IMG/VR virus record: IMGVR_UViG_3300035698_022898
Span: 22,235-86,234 of that record
DNA from: a virus
Reading direction: 5' to 3' (one strand)
DNA length: 64,000 nucleotides
Below are positions 27,718-35,776 of this stretch, in pieces. The notes beneath the pieces are model-generated. The model saw only the letters and a list, made by a program, of their open reading frames with translations. It did not search any database and was not told where the DNA came from. The position numbers were made by a program, and so were the translations under genes. Position 1 is the first letter of the stretch. Every line of letters starts with the position of its first letter.

Positions 27718-28659
27718 TTATGCTTTGCAGCACATATAGATTTGGGCTGTGAGCCCCGGCATCCCCGAGTACATGACCGACTCCGAAAGTACAACCAACA
27801 TCCTGGCTATCGAATCATCCCCGTTGGCTTTTCCTACCAACACTTTACTCAAGTATGTGAGTAAAGCATAACGGGATTTTTCTGCATCTTCTTCCAAAAT
27901 CTTCAACACAGGAATTATGCGTGTCCACTTGCTGGCAAAGTCACCTTTGTCTGCAAGCACCCTGCATACTTCGATAATAGATGCTTCATCGGGAGAAAAA
28001 GATTCAATGGCAGCCAGAGCCCCCGCGTCACTTGGAATATCTATTATTTGATCTAAAATCTTAATTCCTGCTCTCGGAGAACCTTCCGCTACTTTGACAA
28101 TAGCTTGTATGATGTTATCCGGAAAATTTACTCCCTCTTCTTTACAAATGGAGTTCAAAAGCCTGGTCATTTGTGACCGTTGCAGACTGGACACTTTGAA
28201 AGTAGAACACCTGTTTCGGATTGTTCCCAGAAGTTTTTGAGGATCCGTAGTACAAAGAATGAAGTATACATGATCAGGAGGATACTCCAATATACGAAGT
28301 AGAGCATTCTGAGCCTCGTTGGTCAGCTTATGACACTCGTCCAAGAGATATACTTTCGTAGGACCAGCCATGGGTCTGTATGACGCTTTGGCAGTCAAGT
28401 CCCTGATGGTGTCAATGCCCCTCAAATTGGAAGTATTCAAATACATGAAGTCCGTATCCGCACACTTGAGGTATTGTTGCAGGATGAATCCTAGGGTAGT
28501 CTTCCCACAACCTGATGGTCCGTGAAATAGAAACGCATGGGGAAGACCTGTTTCCCTTGCAACGATAGTTCCTAAGCTTTCCAGGATGCTTTCATTCCCC
28601 ATCATTTCAGCGAAGTTTCTGGGGCGATATTTTTCGGGGAGGTTCCTAGTTGCGTCCAT
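27718..28659 (-). CDS. Clamp loader ATPase, RFC-small/DnaX-like (313 aa)
   Basis: Loads the sliding clamp on primed DNA. AAA+ motifs: Walker A GPSGCGKTT (about residue 46), Walker B LLDECHKL, sensor 1 FILCTTDP, and the Arg finger region TIRNRCSTFK. The start RNLPEKYRPRNFAEMMGNE is the usual RFC-box beginning. AAAGGAG site. T4 gp44 equivalent; no separate gp62-like subunit is recognised here. Confidence 0.93.
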   Translation of the reverse strand: MDATRNLPEKYRPRNFAEMMGNESILESLGTIVARETGLPHAFLFHGPSGCGKTTLGFILQQYLKCADTDFMYLNTSNLRGIDTIRDLTAKASYRPMAGPTKVYLLDECHKLTNEAQNALLRILEYPPDHVYFILCTTDPQKLLGTIRNRCSTFKVSSLQRSQMTRLLNSICKEEGVNFPDNIIQAIVKVAEGSPRAGIKILDQIIDIPSDAGALAAIESFSPDEASIIEVCRVLADKGDFASKWTRIIPVLKILEEDAEKSRYALLTYLSKVLVGKANGDDSIARMLVVLSESVMYSGMPGLTAQIYMCCKA

Positions 28660-28822
28660 GTTTTTTAACTCCTTTCCACATTAAGAAATGCTTATTGAAT
28701 TCCCTACCATCCCCGTGCCAGAAAAAGGAGAAGATTCTATTTCCCCCTACTCGGAGGATCATATCTTCTCTCATTATGCCCGTTTTTCCGTTACCGGAAT
28801 TACCTGCTAGGTATAAATTCAC
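28646..28822 (-). CDS. Small YLAG-family protein, GTG start (58 aa)
   Basis: A short gene reading MNLYLAGNSGNGKTGIMRE and onward to IFSFFWHGD. It overlaps the 71-aa gene upstream by 23 nt and the clamp-loader start by 14 nt, and fills a gap otherwise empty. It belongs with three other small proteins in the window (31702, 33591, 34093) that share the pattern M-x-I/L-Y/F-x-A-G near the start and an F-S-F/Y-aromatic segment near residue 35. The GxxGxGKT string looks like a P-loop but may be chance. GTG start with a weak GAAGAG site. Confidence 0.5.
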   Translation of the reverse strand: MNLYLAGNSGNGKTGIMREDMILRVGGNRIFSFFWHGDGREFNKHFLMWKGVKKHGRN

Positions 28823-29015
28823 GTTTTATACACTCTTCAGTGTTGATTTTAAGATCGTGGATCTTTTGTTCGAAGTCTCTAAACTTCCTATCCAATTCCA
28901 TAAGATGCACATCCACATCTATTTCATGAATAGGGTTTTGAACTAGAGCAGCAAGGTCTGCCGCATCCTCGGTCACACTTTCCGTCCACGCTAGGAATAC
29001 TTCTTTCCGTGTCAT
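28800..29015 (-). CDS. Unrecognised small acidic protein (71 aa)
   Basis: Not recognised. TAGGAG is 7 nt before the ATG. Acidic and helical, with a likely coiled coil (MELDRKFRDFEQKIHDLKIN). Lies between the polymerase stop and the small YLAG-type gene, within the replication operon. Confidence 0.6.
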   Translation of the reverse strand: MTRKEVFLAWTESVTEDAADLAALVQNPIHEIDVDVHLMELDRKFRDFEQKIHDLKINTEECIKREFIPSR

Positions 29016-29023
29016 AGGTTCTC

Positions 29024-31705
29024 CTAATGAACTAGGTTGTACTCAACACCCTTCTTGTCTTTCCAGGTGTTGTCAGTAAAGGTGACTTCCGTCTTGTCGA
29101 ACCAACTCCCGTCAATGGGGGTGAACTCTGTTTCAATGTCAAGTGGAACGATAATCCAGGGGTGTTCCTCTCTGATGTATTCACAAGAGATAGTTCGTAT
29201 GGTAGACACCACTTTGTTTTGTTCTTCGGGAACAGTATCCGTGAGCATACAGTCATGTATCTGCCCTATAAGGTCAGAATCCCACCCAGCAGCCTTAGCT
29301 TCCTCGTTAACCTCATTTGCTGACCAAAGCAGACAGTGAAAAGCAGTCCCCTGAATCTTTGTATTGATAATCTCGTTTTTCGATAGGTATCCAGAGCGTC
29401 TATGTCCAAAGAACATTTCCACATACCCATCGCGAACAAAATCTTTGATGGATTTTTCTTGCCACTTCTTGGTAGCTGCAAGGCGTGTCCAGAAATCATC
29501 TTCAACATCTTTCATGTGTTTTTCAAAATCTTGGAATACATGAATGCCTATATCATGGAAGTGTTCTTGTATGGGTATACCGTCTTCGGTCTTCATATTG
29601 GTAACCCAACAGGCATCCCAAATAGTTCTGGCACATGCTTTATACCATGAACCGTAAACCATGGGAAAGACTTGTCCGTTTTTAGCATGGAAACGTAACA
29701 TCTTAGCAACTTGATCTTGGCGCAACTGAAAAATCTTCATTGCTTGGTCCCTGTGCATATCTGTAGTTGGGTCTTGAATATAATTTACTAACACAGGGTC
29801 CTGAGTATAACATGCTAAAATACGAATTTCAATCGCGCCGTAATCGTTTTCAGCCAAACGTCTTCCGGGTGAAGCTTTTACACCGCTCCTACAAGCTCTA
29901 CGTGCCGCTTCATCTCTTACAGGAACATTATGAAAATTAGGTTTACTACTAGAACTACGATATGTTCGAGCAGTATGTAGATCGAAGAAGGGGTGGATTT
30001 TTTCATCGTCGTCAATTTCCCTGAGGAATTGAGCCATATAAGTATCACATATCTTTTCTAACTTCCTCAAGCGCATGAGGCGTTTAATGAATGGATTATC
30101 CATCCCTACAAGCACTTCCTCATCTACGGAAGCAAGCCCGGACTCTGTTTTCTTTTCAGGAACCATCCCCATGAGGTCAAACAATAAGTACCTAAGATCT
30201 TTATCCGATCCTATTTTAATGCGACGACCGGTATTCTTTATAAAAATCTCTGCTTCGAGAGAATCTTGTAGTCGGATAGTTATTCTATTTATCTGTTCTC
30301 GTAGGCGTTTTTCTTCCTCAAGATAGTATTGTCTATCCATGGGGATGCCTTTCCGTTGCATCTCACCACATACAACTAATCCTTGTTGCCAGAAACGACG
30401 AGCCCGAAGCAACCCGTTCTTTCCCTTTAATTCTGCACGTTGTTCCAAGTACAGTCTCTTAGTGAGCAGAGAATCTATTCCGTTGTATTTTAAAACATGG
30501 GGGAGTGGCACTTCCTCCATACGATTAAAGAATTCTCCAGGAGCCGATTTTTTGTAAGGGTCTATGTCTTTATCATATTCTTCTACACCCCATCGAACAT
30601 AAGCTTGAAATTTTAATCCCGATACTTTCTTTCTATCATCAAGTAGGTGAGCCGTGTTCATGGAACACCAACTTAAATTCTGAACCTCAACACCGTGTAT
30701 TTCTCTATCCCACTCCCCCTCAAATTTAGAGTTATGAGCAATTTTTAGTATTTCTTTATGCTCTAAGATCCGTTTCCACATGTCCGTGATGCCCTTGAGT
30801 TGATTGGAGTCCCAATAAGACTTCCACATCATAGGCCAAGCATAAGCAAGATCATCGTATCCTAAAGAAGTGGTCAGTATTTTGCAACCGCGTCTGTACG
30901 GTTTCAAGGCGTTGGTTTCTATGTCATAAGAAATAGGAGGCTTTTGATCTAATACATTCTTAAACATTCCGATAACATCTTCATACTTATATAAACAATG
31001 TACAGTGGTTTCTATGTCCACAGGAGCTGGCATTTTCCTTTTGAGGCATTGTACAGCAAACTCTAAATCCTTACGAAAGACAGATAAGGTAACATCACTT
31101 CGGTCCTTTCTATCCCGATAAGCATAAGAAGGGTGAAATAAAGGTATAATGAGTGCGTTTAAGAAATGATCTGGAATACAGAACTTGCGAAACCGAGAAG
31201 CTGTGATTTGAGAGAACCTACCCATAAACATCGACTCCATAGGTGCTTTACCCAGAAGCCATATATGAGTAGGTTTAAGGTCTCTAATAGCCTTCATCAC
31301 ATAAGGCTTGCAACATTTTAATTCTGTTTTGTTCGGGGGTCTGTTGGCAGGGGGGCGACAATTTGCGGCATTGATTACATGTGCGTCTCTAAATACATTT
31401 ATTCCAAAGGATTTAAGTTCATCTCGAAACCAGTTACCTATAGATCCTTGTAGCGGCATCCCGTTATTATCTCCTACTTCATCCGGAGCCTCAAGAATAA
31501 TCAACAGTCGTTTCTCCCCTTTGCCCATCCAAGGCATTCTAGGAGTCACACAACCTTTGTCTAGCCCGCAAGACTCACACATAGGTGGGCCGGGGTTCAT
31601 ATAAGTGTAAGGATTTGGAAGAGATGTTCCAAAAGGGGTAGCATTCTTGGATAAACTGACACAAGTATTGCCGGGCATATCTTTAATAGAGAAAAATCCG
31701 TTCAT
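29024..31705 (-). CDS. Uracil-DNA-glycosylase domain fused to family A DNA polymerase (893 aa)
   Basis: Replicative polymerase. Residues about 1-215 are a family 4 uracil-DNA-glycosylase-like domain: CESCGLDKGC and NCRPPANRPP...CCKPYV (four Fe-S cysteines), LEAPDEVGDNNG and LFHPSYAYR. Residues about 240-430 are a 3'-5' exonuclease (SYDIETNALK, AHNSKFEGEWD, YNGIDSLLTKR). The rest is PolA-type: motif A ENDYGAIEIRILA (about residue 615), motif B KMLRFHAKNGQVFPMVYGS, and motif C IGQIHDCM, where the usual HDE is HDC. The fusion resembles those in some large phages. ATGA overlap with the upstream small gene. Confidence 0.93.
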   Translation of the reverse strand: MNGFFSIKDMPGNTCVSLSKNATPFGTSLPNPYTYMNPGPPMCESCGLDKGCVTPRMPWMGKGEKRLLIILEAPDEVGDNNGMPLQGSIGNWFRDELKSFGINVFRDAHVINAANCRPPANRPPNKTELKCCKPYVMKAIRDLKPTHIWLLGKAPMESMFMGRFSQITASRFRKFCIPDHFLNALIIPLFHPSYAYRDRKDRSDVTLSVFRKDLEFAVQCLKRKMPAPVDIETTVHCLYKYEDVIGMFKNVLDQKPPISYDIETNALKPYRRGCKILTTSLGYDDLAYAWPMMWKSYWDSNQLKGITDMWKRILEHKEILKIAHNSKFEGEWDREIHGVEVQNLSWCSMNTAHLLDDRKKVSGLKFQAYVRWGVEEYDKDIDPYKKSAPGEFFNRMEEVPLPHVLKYNGIDSLLTKRLYLEQRAELKGKNGLLRARRFWQQGLVVCGEMQRKGIPMDRQYYLEEEKRLREQINRITIRLQDSLEAEIFIKNTGRRIKIGSDKDLRYLLFDLMGMVPEKKTESGLASVDEEVLVGMDNPFIKRLMRLRKLEKICDTYMAQFLREIDDDEKIHPFFDLHTARTYRSSSSKPNFHNVPVRDEAARRACRSGVKASPGRRLAENDYGAIEIRILACYTQDPVLVNYIQDPTTDMHRDQAMKIFQLRQDQVAKMLRFHAKNGQVFPMVYGSWYKACARTIWDACWVTNMKTEDGIPIQEHFHDIGIHVFQDFEKHMKDVEDDFWTRLAATKKWQEKSIKDFVRDGYVEMFFGHRRSGYLSKNEIINTKIQGTAFHCLLWSANEVNEEAKAAGWDSDLIGQIHDCMLTDTVPEEQNKVVSTIRTISCEYIREEHPWIIVPLDIETEFTPIDGSWFDKTEVTFTDNTWKDKKGVEYNLVH

Positions 31706-31896
31706 CGCACCCTCTCTGCAAAATCTTTAAATTGGGAACTATCTACATCCAAACCCTTGTAATATTGAAGGGTCACTACTGTCTTTTGAGTGTAGAAAAA
31801 GGTGACGAGTCGATTTGTCATATCCCCCCTTTCCAAGAGTTCTACTTCACGTTGTTTTTGAGCCCCGCCTGGAACACCTGCAAAATATATAATCAT
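31702..31896 (-). CDS. Small YFAG-family protein (64 aa)
   Basis: Begins MIIYFAGVPGGAQKQREVEL and continues through NRLVTFFYTQK, the same layout as the small proteins at 28646, 33591 and 34093. Its stop overlaps the polymerase ATG (ATGA), so it is translationally coupled to the polymerase. The start MxIYxAG resembles the N-terminal segment that I recall preceding the LLDSGAF motif in some phage DpdA-like proteins; that link is tentative. Confidence 0.6.
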   Translation of the reverse strand: MIIYFAGVPGGAQKQREVELLERGDMTNRLVTFFYTQKTVVTLQYYKGLDVDSSQFKDFAERVR

Positions 31897-31899
31897 AAT

Positions 31900-32084
31900 A
31901 TCGGGTTGTTGCCCTTATTTTAAATTGGAATAGACCCTTGGCTACCCCCGGAGTCTAGGCCTCTCTGTGTGCGAATTTGCGGGTGAGAGCCTCTCAGAGC
32001 GTGCAGGGCAACAACACTGCAGTCCCTCTGAGCATGATTGTTGCCCGCTTCAACGATTGCGAATATGACTGCGGGATGGCAAGA
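31900..32084 (-). other. Intergenic segment with three copies of a 9-mer and a hairpin
   Basis: No gene. GGGCAACAA occurs at 32006-32014, and its complement TTGTTGCCC at 32038-32046 and 31906-31914. The first two form a 9-bp hairpin, just downstream of the sliding-clamp stop on the - strand. No clear U-tract, so it may be an attenuator, processing site or leader of the polymerase unit. Confidence 0.45.
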
Positions 32085-33116
32085 TTATGACTTGCCGCTA
32101 TTACTCACGGGCAGGGATATCAGGTGCTTGAAAGTACCTGAGGTAAACAACGCTGCCCCTTCCGCGATTGTGAGTATGGTTGCTTTCTCCAGAATCTGAG
32201 AAAGAAAACTCGGGTTGATGACAAAGCGAACCGGATCTCTTTTGAACTCGAAGTCCAGTTGCTTTTCGATCCAGCCCACTTCCTTCTCTGCGCGACAGGA
32301 GATTACCTTTCCAGTCACGTTGACGTCCACTCTCTTATCGAGAGAAACTTCACCCTCTGTCATAAAAGAGATGGAGTCAATAAGGTCTTTGAGTTCCCCA
32401 GGAAGTTTGAGTTTCGTCCCCTCCACGTCCAAAAATTTGGAAAGATCGGGGAAGTCGCCGACCAGGATGCGGGAACTGAAAACCACACCTTCTTCCGTTG
32501 TGAAGTGGATCCAGTTGTCGGTCATGGCATACTTGACGACGTTGAATTTGACAAGCTCAGCGACGGAACGTGCGGGGATAAGCACTTGCATACCCGTGTC
32601 GCTTTCCAGCTGGTAGATGCTGATTCTCGTTTCATCTGACGACATCAAACGAGGGCCGTCAACGTAAACGCAAGTCAAAACGCCTTGCGTCATGTCCGAA
32701 GCAGCGGCAAACATTGTGAGAAACATTCCCTGGATGAAATCGGGGGGAACAGGTTTCCACATTTCCGTAAGCCTGGGCAGATCGAGAACAGCAATCAGTT
32801 TTTCCGCTTCCTGTTCCACAGTAGTTGAAAGGCCGGCTTTGGTCTTTCCCGAGTTGACATTCAACTGACCGTCTTCAAAAGAAATGTCTATCTCTTCTTC
32901 CTGGATGCCGGCAAGCATCTTGTGAAGGTCATCGGCCTTAACCGAACAAGCGAAGTCTGTCTCAAAAGGGTGACAGATACAGAGTGTGTCGTTGTAGGTC
33001 ACAACCTCACCACCTGTGAAGATGAAGTGAGTAAACTGTTCAACGATTGCTTTCTTCGCCAAACCAGGTTTGACTTTAGTAAGAACAGTGATTGCGGTGT
33101 TTCGATTAAGCTTCAC
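32085..33116 (-). CDS. DNA polymerase sliding clamp, DnaN-like (343 aa)
   Basis: Ring-shaped processivity factor. The sequence has the three-fold repeated beta-clamp character, with segments like DLHKMLAGIQEEEIDISFED, YVDGPRLMSSDETRISIYQL and QVLIPARSVAELVKF, the last typical of bacterial DnaN domain 3 entry. I choose GTG 33116, 5 nt after AGGAGG, over the ATG at 33152 that lies before that site. It has its own promoter. Confidence 0.85.
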   Translation of the reverse strand: MKLNRNTAITVLTKVKPGLAKKAIVEQFTHFIFTGGEVVTYNDTLCICHPFETDFACSVKADDLHKMLAGIQEEEIDISFEDGQLNVNSGKTKAGLSTTVEQEAEKLIAVLDLPRLTEMWKPVPPDFIQGMFLTMFAAASDMTQGVLTCVYVDGPRLMSSDETRISIYQLESDTGMQVLIPARSVAELVKFNVVKYAMTDNWIHFTTEEGVVFSSRILVGDFPDLSKFLDVEGTKLKLPGELKDLIDSISFMTEGEVSLDKRVDVNVTGKVISCRAEKEVGWIEKQLDFEFKRDPVRFVINPSFLSQILEKATILTIAEGAALFTSGTFKHLISLPVSNSGKS

Positions 33117-33140
33117 GGAAACCTCCTGTAATTTCAATAA

Positions 33141-33169
33141 GAAATAGCACAATTAAAAATGGTATGCAA
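33141..33169 (-). promoter_or_regulatory. Sigma70-like promoter for the sliding clamp
   Basis: On the - strand TTGCAT, 17 nt, TATTTC, ending 24 nt before the clamp GTG. The spacing is ideal; the -10 box is weak. Confidence 0.5.
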
Positions 33170-33201
33170 GCATTACCACTACCCCAATTTAATTTTCTCC
33201 A

Positions 33202-33579
33202 TTAGTGTGTTATTTCAGAATAAATCCTTTCTTTTTTACCTTTTAAGTAAGCAACAAAACCAATGGCGTCCTCTACAGCATCGAACAAAGTGTTTTCTGA
33301 AAAAGATAAATTTCCTGTTTCTAATTTTTTCCAGTAATATTTTTTATCGCTTCCTTTAACAATGATAAACCCTTTAGGTAAATCCTTTATAGTATACATT
33401 TGTTTTTGAGTATGAACTTTTTTAATCGACTTCTTTTTAACACTTTGAGTTTTGGATAAAACACCTTCATTGAAACTGTTGATAGCCAAAGAAAAATTTG
33501 GTTGTGAACCTATAAATCCTCCCAATGCAACCGAAAGAAGTATAATACCAAGTAAAGTAAACGCTTTCGGTGTGTCCAT
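33202..33579 (-). CDS. Membrane-anchored or secreted small protein (125 aa)
   Basis: Residues 6-26 form an N-terminal membrane anchor (AFTLLGIILLSVALGGFIGS). The following 35 residues are Lys/Ser-rich, then a small alpha/beta domain (YTIKDLPKGFIIVKGSDKKY) that is not recognised. It could sit in the inner membrane facing the periplasm. GGGGG precedes the ATG. AT-rich compared with its neighbours. Confidence 0.6.
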   Translation of the reverse strand: MDTPKAFTLLGIILLSVALGGFIGSQPNFSLAINSFNEGVLSKTQSVKKKSIKKVHTQKQMYTIKDLPKGFIIVKGSDKKYYWKKLETGNLSFSENTLFDAVEDAIGFVAYLKGKKERIYSEITH

Positions 33580-33590
33580 AAGACCCCCTT

Positions 33591-33782
33591 TTATAGGTTA
33601 TTCATATCCTCAGGTAGTACAGAGTTGGTTATATTTTGCCAACTACGCCTACGGAACTTAAATCCTGCTAGGAATAAATCATAAAAAGAAAATATAACCG
33701 TGGGTTTAACTCCAGCCTTTTCACAAGCACCCTCTACACAATCCCACAAATCGTCTCCTGCCCCTGCTAAATAGATATGCAT
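33591..33782 (-). CDS. Small YLAG-family protein (63 aa)
   Basis: Begins MHIYLAGAGDDLWDCVEGAC and has VIFSFYDLF near residue 32, like the small proteins at 28646, 31702 and 34093. GGAG precedes the ATG by 5 nt. It follows a likely terminator. Function unknown. Confidence 0.6.
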   Translation of the reverse strand: MHIYLAGAGDDLWDCVEGACEKAGVKPTVIFSFYDLFLAGFKFRRRSWQNITNSVLPEDMNNL

Positions 33783-33798
33783 AATTCTCCAAATTAAA

Positions 33799-33826
33799 AG
33801 GGGAGGGGGTGTTGCCCGCCTCCCCT
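33799..33826 (-). terminator. Rho-independent terminator
   Basis: On the - strand an 8-bp stem AGGGGAGG/CCTCCCCT with a 12-nt loop, followed by TTTTAATTT. It lies 23 nt after the stop of the DUF7352-like gene and probably ends the DpdA transcript. Confidence 0.65.
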
Positions 33827-33848
33827 GTAGATAGGGTCAGAGCCCTCC

Positions 33849-34127
33849 TTACCCTACATGAAACAAGTGCCAAATATCGAAGTTTGCTCTGTTTTCCCAG
33901 GAGCCTAAGTAGACCCCCTTTTTGGGTAATTTATGTCCAGTTCCTACAGCTTCAAACGTGTGTGTGATTTTGACGGCATCCGTATCCACCTCTATCCACA
34001 TGCAGGCTTGATCGTCTTGTGTATCTACTCGTATAATTCTTTCCCAAATGCATTTGCCACTTGCGGGCGGTATTTCTAAGGCAAATTTACCACTACTCGG
34101 GATTAGGTACTTCCAAATCGTTTTCAT
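33849..34127 (-). CDS. DUF7352-like phage protein (92 aa)
   Basis: Starts MKTIWKYLIPSSGKFALEIP, with later VGTGHKLPKKGVYLGSW and a WHLF end, which matches a small phage-only domain family (DUF7352) of unknown function as I remember it. The start at 34127 has GGGAG upstream and lies within the previous gene's 3' end. It is the last gene before a terminator. Confidence 0.6.
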   Translation of the reverse strand: MKTIWKYLIPSSGKFALEIPPASGKCIWERIIRVDTQDDQACMWIEVDTDAVKITHTFEAVGTGHKLPKKGVYLGSWENRANFDIWHLFHVG

Positions 34128-34290
34128 CTTCCACTCCCAGAGCCCGGAACACCGTTTCGCAATCCCCTTTATAGTAGAATGCCAACAGTCTGGCATAATG
34201 AGGACTCCGTTGAAGAACTAGATCACGCATACCTCGTTCCAAATCCGGGCTCTTCATTTGGGGAAAGTTCCCTGCGTGAAATATGATCAT
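34093..34290 (-). CDS. Small FHAG-family protein (65 aa)
   Basis: Begins MIIFHAGNFPQMKSPDLERG and reads ARLLAFYYKGD near residue 35, the fourth member of the small xAG family in the window. It overlaps the next gene by 35 nt. It sits two genes downstream of the DpdA-like gene, strengthening the association of the family with the modification cluster. Confidence 0.6.
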   Translation of the reverse strand: MIIFHAGNFPQMKSPDLERGMRDLVLQRSPHYARLLAFYYKGDCETVFRALGVEDENDLEVPNPE

Positions 34291-34296
34291 GTACTC

Positions 34297-34674
34297 TTAC
34301 CCTTTGTTAGCAGGGTTGAGGTGTTTGGGGATAATGAGTCCTGTGGGAGGAGCAGCTACTTTGGAGGGGCCTTGAATATGGGCCTCCTTAGCCCTGGCTA
34401 CGGACTCTTCCCACTCAATCATTTTCCGAACAAGGATGGAATTGGCCTTGTAAGTGATTACAATTTTGTCCTTGGAAACAGCTTTGCAGCTTTTGAAATC
34501 CGAGAATATCAACCAGTCTTCAATTTGAAGACCTTTCATCATAGGTTGTTCGGGGTTGGTGTGGACAATTATACTCCTGGGATTATGCCACAAATCATCA
34601 CCAGGGACTTTGTAATAGGCTATAAGTTGCCCGGAGACGAGTTCTGCCACATGTAATTCTTTTTCCTTAACCAT
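34297..34674 (-). CDS. Unrecognised protein downstream of DpdA (125 aa)
   Basis: Not recognised. The N-terminal half is beta-rich (VAELVSGQLIAYYKVPGDDL), the second half a charged helix, with a Pro-rich tail. It overlaps the DpdA-like stop by 8 nt, so it is in the same operon and may serve the modification system. Confidence 0.6.
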   Translation of the reverse strand: MVKEKELHVAELVSGQLIAYYKVPGDDLWHNPRSIIVHTNPEQPMMKGLQIEDWLIFSDFKSCKAVSKDKIVITYKANSILVRKMIEWEESVARAKEAHIQGPSKVAAPPTGLIIPKHLNPANKG

Positions 34675-35776
34675 TGTTTCCTCCCTGTAAGTCCTTCAAA
34701 CAGAAGAGCTTGGGTTGTGATTGTTGTTTTACCTTATGTTGAAACACCCAGGGCCATTCTGGAATACTTTTTTCCAGATCTAAATAATAAAGGATGTTTA
34801 GTTCATCCCTTTTCCGATAATCGTTAGACAAGCCTCGAATAAGAATTTTCTCGACACTACGTTGACCGTCAACGGCTTTTCCGTCCCAACGCTCGTCTTC
34901 TTCGAGTTTGTAGTCTGACGGTTCCATGCGAAACTCGGATTCTCCGAGAACGAACCCTTTTTCTTCAAAGTAGCGAGTAATGAATTTTCGCTCAGCATCG
35001 GTAAAGTTTTTCAAATGCTTTCCTTCAATCTTAATAGAAGGTGAGCGGGTAGAGACGACAACGGACCACGCAGGCTCGTCATAAATGTATTCTCCTGACC
35101 TCCATCTAGGTACACACACAATGCCATATTTTCCGAACTTGACCCAACTGGTACTGTCACAACTATACCAGGGGTAACGATTGACAAGCTTTGCAGATGT
35201 GACCGCGAACCCATGTACTTTGACAAGGGGCATTCCTTTGTCGTCGGTTAACATGGTAGACCAAATTCTGTCAAGGTTGGGGATAAGCACTTTGGGAGGG
35301 TTAGGAATCATACCGCCCATAGCAATGTAAGTATATCCCAATTCCAAGTACATTTCCAACCACTTTTCATCACACCCGAAATGAAATACTGGAATAGGTG
35401 TCAACCCGAAAGACTCTAGGTACTTCTGATTATCCCATGTCGCTTCTGGGTTGTTAATCACATCCAAATTTGCGTAAACCTCCAGATGGTCTTTGTACTT
35501 TAGAATAAATTGTACATAACCGTCTCTGTACTCTAAATATATTTTCCTACTACTGCATATTTCAGAAAGAGGACAAGATAAACAGGGCTCCGCATTTTCC
35601 CAAGTACCGTAGTCCCTACTATTGGGACATTGGTGAACATCTAAAAAAGGGTAAACGTCAAATTTCCTATCCTCAAGATAGGAGCCCATATAGGTAGCCT
35701 TTTTGTCTTTACGCACCAGAGTGTTGTAAAGACTAGGGGCACCAGAGTCAAGAAATATTCTTACATTCTCGGTCAC
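34667..35776 (-). CDS. dpdA: DpdA-like DNA-guanine transglycosylase with Cys-rich insertion (369 aa)
   Basis: Related to tRNA-guanine transglycosylase; phage DpdA proteins exchange guanine in DNA for a 7-deazaguanine. Visible: the FLDSGA start (D10) typical of phage DpdA, then YANLDVINNP, IPVFHFG and YIAMGGM, the barrel strands of TGT-like enzymes. An insertion at residues 50-74 contains four cysteines (C50, C65, C68, C74) that could hold zinc or Fe-S. It follows the glycosyltransferase with a 4-nt overlap and lies in one unit with folE, so the substrate is probably made by the FolE/QueD/QueE products. Confidence 0.8.
   Translation of the reverse strand: MTENVRIFLDSGAPSLYNTLVRKDKKATYMGSYLEDRKFDVYPFLDVHQCPNSRDYGTWENAEPCLSCPLSEICSSRKIYLEYRDGYVQFILKYKDHLEVYANLDVINNPEATWDNQKYLESFGLTPIPVFHFGCDEKWLEMYLELGYTYIAMGGMIPNPPKVLIPNLDRIWSTMLTDDKGMPLVKVHGFAVTSAKLVNRYPWYSCDSTSWVKFGKYGIVCVPRWRSGEYIYDEPAWSVVVSTRSPSIKIEGKHLKNFTDAERKFITRYFEEKGFVLGESEFRMEPSDYKLEEDERWDGKAVDGQRSVEKILIRGLSNDYRKRDELNILYYLDLEKSIPEWPWVFQHKVKQQSQPKLFCLKDLQGGNNG

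Noticed and set aside
28646-28822. P-loop ATPase
   Set aside because: The GNSGNGKT string matches Walker A, but the 58-aa protein is too short and its relatives in the window lack the motif.
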